This document shows, one piece after another, positions 13,405 to 23,601 of a DNA stretch of 64,000 bases; positions within the stretch are counted from its first letter, which is position 1; every line of letters begins with the position of its first letter. The notes beneath the pieces are model-generated. The model was not told the DNA's origin and searched no databases. It saw nothing but the letters and a program-made list of their open reading frames with translations. The stretch lies in contig QNGE01001001.1 of the NCBI GenBank assembly GCA_008508345.1, forward strand, positions 83,014 to 147,013, written 5' to 3'. The position numbers were made by a program, and so were the translations under genes. The DNA is from Paragonimus westermani. Taxonomy: Eukaryota; Platyhelminthes; Trematoda; Plagiorchiida; Troglotrematidae.

Positions 13405-13670
13405 TTAACCTACTTGTCGTCTCTTCGCCGACGGTGCACAGTGAGTACGTTGATGACCTACCACTCCCAAACTGCCAGCGCATTCGCGGCCGCACACATC
13501 GCAACGCCGTATAGTCACGTCACCACAACCTATAGCGCCGGTGATTCCTTGCGCACCTCGCCCTTTCGTTCTGGGCCGCGCAATAACTGTTCGTGAAACT
13601 TGCGGACGCCAGTTCGGATCGTATTCCTCCAGGCTGTCCGGTTCAACGCCGTCTTCCAAGCATCTAAAAT
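13405..13670 (-). mobile_element. RTE-type LINE C-terminal remnant with C2H2 zinc finger
   Basis: The minus strand encodes the end of a LINE polyprotein split by one frameshift. The upstream part reads AWKTALNRTAWRNTIRTG then FHEQLL, the tryptophan-rich block (DRPxWRxxIRxG) that precedes the C-terminal finger in RTE-like LINEs. In the next frame comes RRCDVCGRECAGSLGVVGHQ followed by RTH, a clean C-x2-C-x12-H-x3-H zinc finger, and the frame ends at a TAA at about 13405. The segment is visibly richer in G and C than its flanks. Immediately upstream on the minus strand lies a 30-bp sequence at about 13662-13691 with perfect intron borders (GTAAGT to TTTTAG). A host zinc-finger exon is the alternative; the tryptophan block argues for LINE origin. 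No RT is visible upstream. Confidence 0.55.
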
Positions 13671-16600
13671 GTATATTACAAGATGAGACTTACCTGCGGA
13701 GAGACGGGCACACGGCTACGCACACGCAGGTAAGATTACGAATTAGTGACTGCAAGAGTCTACCCTAAATGACGGTTATGACACCACTGCAAACACACAG
13801 GCCACGAGGTCAACATGCATCATGTGAAAGTGGTCGATCGCGCAAAAATGATAGAGTAATGGCTAGTAGTGGAAGCCCTTCATTCGCGGAATTCATAGAG
13901 CTGACATATCGGAGCCGACGGCTACTATGTCAACATCGTCATTGCTAAAATGAAAGATGAACAAAGACAGACCGACAAGCAAACACGGTGGGTGACAGAA
14001 GTTTGATTTCGGCATACTTATTTGTTTGATAACCGATCCTGGTGTGGGTGTGAAACAACACAGCAACATGGTCACCACTCATCGGACGCCACTTTCAAAC
14101 ATATAGACAGGTGTGACGCTGGGGTCGAAAAACCCATGTAAGTTCATCAAACACTCAAATTTAGATGGTACGAAAATGACAGCTGGAAACTAATTTCTAT
14201 GAATGCCCCGTTAGTATCCAATATGTAGATAGTATTACCAAACATTATATTACTGATCGAAAGCGTCAGCATTACTCGGTCACTAAGTAAAATTAGGGTT
14301 TATGCTAAGCGTGTTGGTCGTTTACATATGACACAATCCCGTACCAAACATATATTATATCCGATTCAAAGCCGATCGAGCAAAAATATTAATCACTACT
14401 CTAACCATATCGACAACTTAAGTATTTTGTTTTTTTATATTTGTGTAGAAATGCCGGCTAAAAGCAAATATGTTGATAAACAGTAGAACTGAAATCGTAA
14501 TCCTGGTTTTTACAGTATGTTTAAAATTAGTCTTATTCCCTAAAACAGAAGATTTCCTGTTTGTTGCCAGTCTAGTTGTTCAAACAAAAAGAAGTTATGT
14601 TCAAGTGGGTAAAATAATAAATATTCTCGGTAATTTTGTGCTAGTCTTATTCACCACATTATTAAAATCAATACATTTTTGATACAGGTTAGAGTGTGAT
14701 GTACTCTACTGACCGCCTAGAAAGTAATCACTTCAGATTATGGTGCAACACGGACCACTAAAACTTTGGTGTTCGATTTAATGAAAACAATTTGCTTGGC
14801 GCACTCCTGTCGTTCATAACTTTCTAGATAATTCACACGCATTTTGCAAGGTACTTGGTTGCTCTTCCTTAAACATCTCGACTGTGTAAAAGCTTAATTA
14901 CTCTCCATGAAGTAAGTTGACTGAACTATAGTTGACATGGCTGATGTGTTCTTTATCCGAAAAGAACACTGACGTAAGCATCGTTGTGAATCCTTCACTG
15001 TGCAAGATTCAATGATTTGTTTTTATGTGTACTCATGTTGTATTCTGACTATAAACATCTGTTGTTAAAAGCTCAACCTCAGAAGATTTATCCATGTATC
15101 AACGGTGTACAGATTAATTTTCACAGCTCTTTTGCTTCATTTACACGTTGGCTGAAAGCGATCAACTATTGGTGGGCAGTCAAAAAAGGCGAAACTTTCT
15201 AGCACAACTCAAGGGGCAGTGATGGTGTTTTTTCAAGCACCAGATCTCGGTGCCTGCTGACAAAATTTAGGACAGTGTTTTCAATCTATAGTGACTCCTA
15301 GATAAACTGTCATCTGGTTAGTTTACATTGTAGAAATGATTGAGTCAATAGTGTGGTCCGTGTGGTCCTATGCTAAGCTGACAAGCTGCCTGCCATGACC
15401 ACCTATATATAGTTGAATGGTTCGTCGGTATAAATCTGTGGCCACACTTGATCAAGTGAGTTAAGTTCAGTCAAATTCCTTTCGAAAGCTTAGTCGTTTT
15501 TAACAGTTTTAGTAGCTGAAAATGAGCTGAACTGAGCTGAACTAAAGGGAACATCATGTTTACTTGATTGGTTTGAAGTGATAACTGTCTATGATGAATG
15601 GTTAGCGCGTCCATTTTCAGATTAACCTATCGCAATAACCGAAAACAGAGGACTCCTGCTCACAAACGTCACCACATGAGGCTGCGCTACATCACTTGTG
15701 GTCATATCCATTCACCCCCTGTCTAGTATGAATCCGAAATAAGGCTTTCATAGTTATGGCGATCAATAATCGTTAGACGGGTGACTGGCCTACTTGCCTT
15801 CAAAGCCCATATACATCGAAAACAAAAGGGGCCTCCACAGGGAAGATCTAAACTAGGACGAAAGATCCCATAGATGTGAATCAGCAGAAGTTGAATGTAG
15901 GCATGTATATCGCTGCATTCTATACGGGTTTAGGAGAGCAAATAACTTCAAAATTTTGAGTGAATAATCAAATGGAACTCCCACTATACCGTATACTAAT
16001 GAAGATGAAGAAGGGAGGAAGTTTCTCTCAGGGAGAATGTGGTTTATCATCTGATAAGGTAGCTACTCACAGACAGTCGAACCGACACACGCCTAGACCA
16101 GCGTGAACGTTCCTAATGAGTACTCGGTAAGAAAAACAATGAATACTTCTTTGAGGGCTAAAGTACAAGCCATCGTTAAGAACAAACGTTCTTGTGAGGG
16201 AGTTCGGTGCCTTCCATAACCCGTGAATAGCTGGAGAATGAACGGATGAAACATTGTAAATTCCGGAAAGTACTACATTTGAATATGAATCAGTTTGTAG
16301 GGCATGCATTTGGTAAATAATTGTCTTTGGCTTCCATTTCTGCTGCGCGTCTTCTTGTTTTAAAACATGCCAACAGTATGCTAGACGGCGAAATTCGTTT
16401 TCGATTGGGAAGAAATATAAGCCTTAAGAAGCAAACATAACCGCTCTCTAAAATGAGCAGCTTCATCCCATAGCGTGTCATGTTCATAGTCGGGGTATGC
16501 CTATAGTGTGAGAAAAAGTGAGTGCAAAATTCGTCATAACAAACGGTGGCTTAATATGAGGGGCAGTTTCCACAAAATAGTAACCTGTAGTGATGAGAAC

Positions 16601-17308
16601 CTTCACAACTTGGACATCGTGCTCTCGCTATGGTCAGCAACATGTACGATTTTTTTAGAGGTGAGCGAATGTTGAGAGCGAATTTTAGCAGTAATGGTGA
16701 TACATTAAGCATTTGATGACTTCGTGAGTCTCCTTGAGTTTTGTCGATTTTTCCGACTACCGAATCAGCTGGTAGACACCGTTGTTATGTCGTGAAACTC
16801 CCTACCGTCTAAGGCCTTAGTCCACAAACTTTGTGCAGGCTAGAAACGAAAGATATGTAACTAAAAACACCCATCTGTAAACGTTCCAGCGAACAAGTGA
16901 TTGCATCCCTGTTATCTTTCAGAAAGCTGCCAGGATTACTACATAGTCGCTTATTCACCGGTCGTGAAATGCAAGCAAACGTAGCTGATCTTTTGCACAT
17001 GATCATTCTGTCTTGCTCAGTATGAGGTTACTAGACCATCTATCAACACATCGCAGGAAGATGTGGCCGGAATGCTAATCCAGGTTGTGACGTGGATGTA
17101 CGCTACTGACGAGCTCTAGTAAAGGCGAAACTGAAGTACAGTGCCTTATTTCAAGAGAGGTTATCTGGAACGTCCATCGGAATGCAACAGCTGCTACCAG
17201 TTGTGAGTGATGTTTAGCTTACACCGTGAAAAGTCCATCATTACTTGTAAACGACACTTGGCAGTTATTATGTATTTCTGATAAGTAGCGTGGCAGGCCT
17301 GATGATCT
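13671..17308. other. Long stretch without a supported gene
   Basis: No gene, element or RNA recognised apart from the intron-like 30-mer at its left edge. Open frames are short and featureless. Near 15528-15545 there is a small tandem GAGCTGAACT duplication. Confidence 0.4.
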
Positions 17309-17557
17309 AGATGCGACCCAACTGTGGAAAGTCAGGGAGTTGGCTGGATTCGAACCAGCGACAGAAACAGCGTGCCTCAATGCGGCAAGCGCCCTATCAA
17401 CTGAGCTACGAAGCCATACCACGAATTCGGAAGTTTCACATTTGGACTCTGTTACCCACCCGTCCCACTGTCTCATATGGGATCCACCGAGTGAACCAGG
17501 GAATCGAATACAGCGGTAGGATTTCTCAAACAGTTCACGCTGGAATCCACTAACGCC
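17309..17557 (-). repeat. tRNA-derived SINE-like repeat, copy 1 (left arm of inverted repeat)
   Basis: On the minus strand, bases 17415 to 17342 read like a tRNA: GGCTTCG acceptor half, an A-box-like TAGCTCAGTTGATAGGG, and a perfect T arm (GCTGG-TTCGAAT-CCAGC) that holds the Pol III B box. The 3' acceptor half is mutated. Flanking non-tRNA sequence, including a TGGGACGGGTGGGTAACAGAG block, makes the unit about 250 bp. The same unit lies in opposite orientation at 17628-17862. The central region does not fold into a normal anticodon arm, so this is a tRNA-derived repeat and not a functional tRNA gene. Confidence 0.7.
17342..17415 (-). other. tRNA-like moiety of SINE copy 1
   Basis: This 74-nt minus-strand segment has an intact 5-bp T stem and a TTCGAAT loop. 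The D arm is plausible, but the anticodon loop lacks the invariant U33 and the 5' and 3' acceptor halves no longer pair. It is scored as an internal Pol III promoter remnant. Confidence 0.55.
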
Positions 17558-17627
17558 CCTGCTGAGCATAGAATTTGTATTACTTGTTAGTAGTCTGGTG
17601 GTTATGTTGCTTTAGGCGAGAGTTAAC

Positions 17628-17862
17628 GGCGGTGTTGGTGGATTCCAGCGTGAACTGTTTGAGAAATCCTGCCGCGGTATTCGATTCCCTGGTTCACCCC
17701 GTGGATTCCATATGAGACAGTGGGACGGGTGAGTAACAGAGTCCAAATGTGGTATGGCTTCGTAGCTCAGTTTATAGGGCGCATGTCGCACTCAGACCCG
17801 CTGTTTCTGTCGCTGGTTCGAATCCAGCTGAAGCCCTGACTTTTCGCAGTTGGGTCTCATCC
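17628..17862 (+). repeat. tRNA-derived SINE-like repeat, copy 2 (right arm of inverted repeat)
   Basis: This is the plus-strand partner of copy 1 and is collinear over its whole length: GGATTCCAGCGTGAACTGTT at the start, then GAATCC..GATTCCCTGGTTCACC, the TGAGACAGTGGGACGGGTGA block, the tRNA-like part and a TTTTCGCAGTTGGGTCTCAT end. The two arms are separated by about 70 bp, so single-stranded DNA or RNA across 17309-17862 would fold into a long hairpin. Confidence 0.7.
17756..17835 (+). other. tRNA-like moiety of SINE copy 2
   Basis: The 80-nt segment starts GGCTTCG and ends TGAAGCC, which pair as a full 7-bp acceptor stem with one G-U. It has a TAGCTCAG D arm and the T arm GCTGG-TTCGAAT-CCAGC. 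The 31 nt between D and T arms are too long for a class I tRNA and give no standard anticodon arm. It is best preserved of the three copies. Confidence 0.6.
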
Positions 17863-20350
17863 AAATGGTGTATTTTAATGAACTTAATCGCCCAAACTGG
17901 TTCATAAGTTGTTGCGGTAGTAAAAAGATCTTTACTTCAGGGTTCCTGTTTTTGTGTTGATTAAAATGCCGTTCTTGTTAAGGCTGTTACTAGCTGAAAC
18001 TGACTTATTGTTAATGCCCGTTCATATTACTAAGCCTTATATAATTCCCGACGGTGGTGAATTGTCCATCATTCTCCAATCAACTGAGGTTATCTGCACG
18101 GTGACATTAACCGAGTATGGATTCGGCAAATAGAGAGATCGGGCTGATATGTTGTGACACATTTTCGTTTAATCAGAACTGACATACGGATGGTTGCAAA
18201 ATGAGGGGGATTAAGTAGGAATGAACCACGGTGTAGTGGCGAAACGAGTTTACTTTTCTTGTTTGCACCACCTACGTAACTGTTCTTGATAAAAATAACA
18301 ATATGAGACTGGACAACTAAAACAGCCTCTGCAATCAATATTCTATGTACAATCAGTAGTTAAGTCGGCATACTGAAAATGCAGCTCATTTATTGCTCAT
18401 CAGAATAACTCGTCATACTGCTATCTCATCTGTGATGTTCCGGCTTTAATCAAAGGGACAACTAGCATGCTATTCTCACTTATGAAAATAAAGTTGTCCC
18501 GCCTACATTCTGTTTTGTAGAAATGGTAAGAATATTTTCAGCACTACTATGAGTCGAACTCCACAACACCGCCTTCACTCCACCTTGTTTCGTCGCCTCA
18601 GATGACAACATTTTCCTTAGACGTAACTTGTTCCTGATCGAATGTTTTCGCAGTCCGGAAAAAGCAGTTAACAATCCAGTCCATATTGTTGTTCATCGAA
18701 TGTGCCTTCTGGTAGCTTGCGGCACCGTTTTTAATTGTCCAGTCCACGGATCAATTGTAGCTTGCAACAGCCGCTGTCCTGTTTACCTCATGAGAATGAT
18801 AGTGGTGCACTTAGGGTTACAGTTGATGAAACGTACACAGAAAATGAAACGGTTGAATTCCGTTGGTATCCTCTACCAGTAACTGACTTGTGGAATTAAG
18901 ACAGAAAATACTGCAACTGGTAGATTGCTCACCAGTCTCTTATAGGAATTTCTGATGTGAGATGGTTTGTAATGGGAAGATTGTCAAAAGCGTTTTGTAA
19001 CATTCAAACGAAGGTTAAAAGGTAATCAATCGTTAAGTACCACAACATTTCTTATGGCAATCCGTCTGGTAAAAAAATTGCTGTGATATGTTAAGCAGAG
19101 AAATCTGCGGGAGTAATCGTATTCAAAGTTTGAGATGCCCAGTACTTCACATAAGGGGCCTTCTTAATAACGAAGCCGTTATTTATCCCAATTATGTCAT
19201 ATTCACTTAGGTTTAGCTTCATCTCTAACACTTCCGTAAAGACATACCTCCACATATAGCTAAAATCAATGGGTCATATTCGTGCTTGTTTGTGTGTTCG
19301 CCAATGCTGTTTCAAGCGCATGTATGAACATTGTAACCTAGCAACACGCCATCACAGTCTAACTTGGACCTATTCTAAACTCCCAGTTGAATTAGCAATA
19401 TTTGGTAGCTCACCTGTACATTGTTCACTGAACATTTGTGTACATACCCATTCAACACTTACTAGTGGCCGAGATTATTCGTTGGCGATTCAGCCTATCC
19501 TCTAAGACCGTTATGGTCCGTTACTAATGTGAGAGTTTCAAATACTTCCGCAGCAAATCCCGTGGAGCACCTTGCTAAATTAAATAACAAAATCACCAGT
19601 AGTTTTGCGCACAGAAACTGATGTCAGAAGGTGGGCACACGGACTAAGTGTCCACTAGACTACTGGCTGATAGGATAAGGATCAAAAGAGCTAACGTATA
19701 CAAATGAGTGCTATTGTTCACGTCGGTGACTTTGTTGTTTAGTGCGTGAGTTACCCCAATAGACAAATTTTCGGTTTACTAGCCTCCTTTACAAAACAGA
19801 ATCAGCAGGAAGGAATTATCATCTTGTACTGGGACGAGCTCATTTCCTACAACTGTTATCTGTGATCTAATGATCGTTTGTGTGCAATATTTTGCGATAT
19901 CATGCAACACGTATGCACTTTCATAAACGTAGTTTGCAAAGCAAAATGTCGCTTTTTCTCTGCCGATTAGCGTGCGTTCAACTCATGTGAATAGAATAGA
20001 AAAGTTTGAGATTCTTCCTTCATTTTTCTGGCCGACAGCCACTCTTGGTAAAATGAGAATTACACACAGTAGTGTTCAGTACTCTTGGAATAACGTGTTT
20101 GTTGGTAACGGCTAAATCCTTAGTTAACTTCGATATCAATTAGCATGGCAGCAAAGTTCTTTAGACGGAAATGCGATTTACCTTCTGAGTTAGTGTCAAG
20201 ATTATGTTTGCTTACCATAGCTTCTCACTCTTAAATAGGAAATAGATAGGGGGTTTAGATTATGTTGTCGGCATATATCAGAATCCAAACTGGTCAACAC
20301 AACAACAAACTGTGTAACTAATGATTAGTTCGGCAGATTTAATTATTTTG
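17863..20350. other. Stretch without a supported gene
   Basis: No gene or element recognised. The frames at 18480-18674, 18628-18882 and 19269-19505 have no motif. Confidence 0.4.
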
Positions 20351-20541
20351 ATGAGACCCAGTTGTGAAAAATCAGAGCCTCGGCCGTATTTGAATCACAG
20401 ACAGTGGGACGGGTGGGTAACTGAGTACAAGTGCAGAATTTTCGAGCTCCTGTTGTAGCTTCATAGCTGTGCTGGTAGGGCGCTGTTTCTGTCGCTGGTT
20501 CGTGACCAACCGAAGCTCTGATTTTTCGCAATCGGGTTTTA
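20351..20541 (+). repeat. Rearranged third SINE-like copy with inverted ends
   Basis: The right part carries the same TGTTTCTGTCGCTGGTTCG block and the CGAAGCTCTGATTTTTCGCA end as the copies at 17.3-17.9 kb, plus the GTGGGACGGGTGGGTAACTGA block. The left end (GAGACCCAGTTGTGAAAAAT then CAGAGCCTCGG) is the reverse complement of the right end. The unit is therefore a small fold-back structure with terminal inverted repeats of about 35 bp and a deleted D arm and centre. Confidence 0.6.
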
Positions 20542-23094
20542 TGTAAAACTTAGTAACCAGTCAGGTTAAACCAAGAAAATTATTGTTATCCGAAAAGTGA
20601 TCATCCAACATGGAGGTAGAGAGGTGAAGTGGGTTTATATAAAAAACTAACCAGACACCGTCTTTAAACATGAACCGCGGCCAACTATCGAATTCACATT
20701 ATTAAGAATGGCTGAAATGATTGGTTACTGTTATACAAATTCGCCAAGTTTGACCTCACACATAGCTGAGTCATTGCAGACATGACAGAATTCCGTTTAC
20801 CTGTTAAATCACTGAGTTTGGGTCAGTGGAATGACTGTGTATGTCAAGGTCACCTTGTTGACTCGCCTTCAAGGACGTAATACGCTTTCAGAACTGCGCC
20901 CCTTTGACATGCATCAGTCTTGAGTGGTTGCATGTTTTCATTTGGATGCTTGCTTGGATTCAACCAGTTACACTCGCTTACGGTCACATGCAAGCTGCCA
21001 TTTGATAACATCTGTAAATGTGATAGCCAAATTGTTGTACGACGTGGTACATGCACATAACAGACCGTATTTCAGGTAATATAAACAGTTGCGGACGGTT
21101 GTGAACAGGAAGGATTTTCTTGAACGGTTCGTCCTCGGCAATATATCACTTGAAAATAATGTGCATGTCATGTACACTAGTGACGGCTATGATTGTCATG
21201 TGTTCGAGGGGCTTATCAGGCACGTAGTAATTACACAAGAAATATCACTAAAACTGCGTGTGAACAGCACGGTCATTGTTGGAGGTTGCATTCGAGCATA
21301 CCGGGGTTAAGGAGTGAAAGCGGCTCGGCGATGCAAGGCACAAAAAACGGTTTTCTTCCCCTACCAGAATCACTAATCCCAATAAGAGAACTGTCAAAGT
21401 CTTCAGAATTACCTAGATATTTGATTGCAGAGAGTGCTACAAAAAAATCGAGAGTACGATGATCTGTGAAGAAAAAAACCGAAATAGTCACGCATGTGCA
21501 AATACGAAAGGTGTCCCAACTGAAAGCAAGCCGCTTGGACAATTTCATCAAGTAATCATAGAAAGTGAAATCTGCTTATCCCTGGAGTATAGGACTCAGC
21601 CACGGTCGATGGTCAACCATATCCGGATCTAAAGTTATTCTATTAAACTTCCTTCAAATTTGAAAGTCTGCAAACTAATGTCTCGCAAATCAAATCACAT
21701 TTTCGTCTGTGAAATATTCAACAGTTTTAATAAATGGTGGTGCTAAATTTTGAAGAATGTGAATTGCAATGGAGTCACTGGACATGGAACTCGAAGCTAA
21801 CTTCCGAGTGTTACACAAGAACAGATCGGTGTGAAGAGTTTGGAAAAATGGACCTTTAAAGATAACATAATGGCTGACTTACCTCCAATCTCCTCTGATA
21901 CATGAAGATAGCACTAATGTATTATAGTATAATGGGTTAACTATCTGCGTACTTTATGACTACATTTACAGGCCCATTTCAGAGTTCTCATCTAACTATC
22001 TACTAGTTATCTTTTGATTTTCAATATCCACTGCTGTCTGCGAACAGGCCAGGCTTCAGTTAAATCAGTTTTGTACTTTATACCACGCCTGTCTCACTGA
22101 GATATACATAACATCCAAAAACATTCCGTTGATTAACTTGCATGACACAATGCATCGAGTAACCACAAGTGGAATTCTACTAGGTATTCAGCGAAGTTGG
22201 TGACTTATCCGGACTTCGTCCGTGTCTCATGTGCAAAGTTCCTACACTGCTGCATGCAGCGAACGCTATTGTGTTCTGCTGCCGTGTATTTTGATATGAT
22301 AAATTCTAGTGCAGGATGTTTCATTTATTCACTCATGATCTCCATGAGCATAGGCAGAAGGTTTCGCAACTCAATTGTCCTCTCACCACACCAGTGCAGT
22401 AGAAAATCTCAGTGGAAGAAAATATCAAAAAACGAATAAAACTGTACCGTTAGGAAAATAGTTACGCAAACAACTGTTTTCGGTTAATCTCACCAGACTT
22501 TCACAATTACGTAGGGTATTTGTGCATTAGATAGAAAAATGGGAACAAGTTGAATGTATCATTAAATCCACGGATGTGGGAGGGATCACACTCTTATAGA
22601 GGAGGGTGCGAGCACTGATTAATGTACGAATGCATGTGTTATACTTGCCTGCCAGGAGGTATGCGTTTGTCGGTGTCAGGTGGTTTAAGCTTGTTCGAAG
22701 TTTCTATGGTTTTGGAATGAATGCCTAAAAAATGTGGGGCATTTGAACAAAATGTTTCGTGTACACGGATAGGGATTGTTAACTCTGATGACACTGGTCT
22801 CTGCCGTTAACATTAACCACGCTGTGTCAGCTCTGAAGACGGCCTGAAAAATCTCGTAGTTGATTGAGAATACTCCATCCGGTTGTGTGTGATGGCCAAA
22901 TACACACAAGTGAAAACCAATTTCTGTGGTAGTGGGCTTTCGTGAACCGCTGTGAGCCATTTCGGGAAGTGTTTACGTGTACTTTCTATTCTGTATAATT
23001 GCACCGCGGCCCTTGTCCGGTGGTAGGATGTTAACGCTCGGATCTTTCATCAACTGCAATTTCGTTTAATTGTAAACATTTAAAGAAGGATACT
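20542..23094. other. Stretch without a supported gene
   Basis: No gene or element recognised. The plus frame at 21089-21310 and the overlapping frames at 21193-21551 show no motif and conflict with each other. Confidence 0.4.
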
Positions 23095-23516
23095 CACATC
23101 ATCTTCTTACTGTCGGACAAGGGCCCCCGTGCAGTCATACAGAGTAGAATTGACCATGTCGCTAAAATGTCCAAAATTCTGGCAGATCGTTTTAAATTCC
23201 GCCTGGATGCTATGAAAGAAGACTTCACTATATCTGGTGAAAAGGAAGGCTCTCCGGAACTTAGGACAGGGCGGTTTGATTCACAGGAGAACCTACTGTG
23301 AAGTGTTACCCGAAAGGTCGCAGATACCCAAAATGTCTGGCTTATCGAAAACTCATAAACCTGGCTACCTTTGAGATCTAAACTATCGATGGGCAACCCG
23401 TTGCACCATATCCTGGCTCAGTGGTTCCTCCAGTCGCTGGGACCATGTCGCAAGAAGATTGCTTAACATAGCCTGAAAGACACATGTTCATTCAAAACAC
23501 TGAGTTCCCTTGATCC
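23095..23516 (+). mobile_element. Penelope-like element PLE-3, 5' fragment interrupted by PLE-4
   Basis: The plus strand reads LSDKGPRAVI then HVAKMSKILADRFKFRLDA, the conserved N-terminal RT block of PLEs (SDKGxxVVIM..YxxKM). After a frame change it reads SQIPKMSGLSKTHKPGY, the family's PRxYGLPKxHKP block. A further shifted frame retains HSLKDTCSF, the helix that precedes motif A. The reading ends at about 23510, exactly where the inverted repeat of PLE-4 begins, and the next part of the same RT domain resumes at 26083. Confidence 0.75.
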
Positions 23517-23601
23517 AGTTCACCGATAGCGATAGAAGATATACATCGCAAGATATTAACATTTCGTTTACCCTCTTCAGGCACGAACGTAAAACATTAG
23601 A
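23517..23601 (+). repeat. Inverted terminal repeat of PLE-4, left copy
   Basis: These 85 bp, starting GTTCACCGATAGCGATAGAA and ending ACGTAAAACATTAGA, match the reverse complement of 25952-26035 with only scattered substitutions. Terminal repeats in inverted orientation are known for Penelope-like elements. Confidence 0.8.

Noticed and set aside
17342..17835. Functional tRNA genes at 17342-17415 and 17756-17835
   Set aside because: T arms are perfect but no valid anticodon arm exists, spacing between D and T arms is abnormal, and both are embedded in a larger repeated unit; read as SINE heads.
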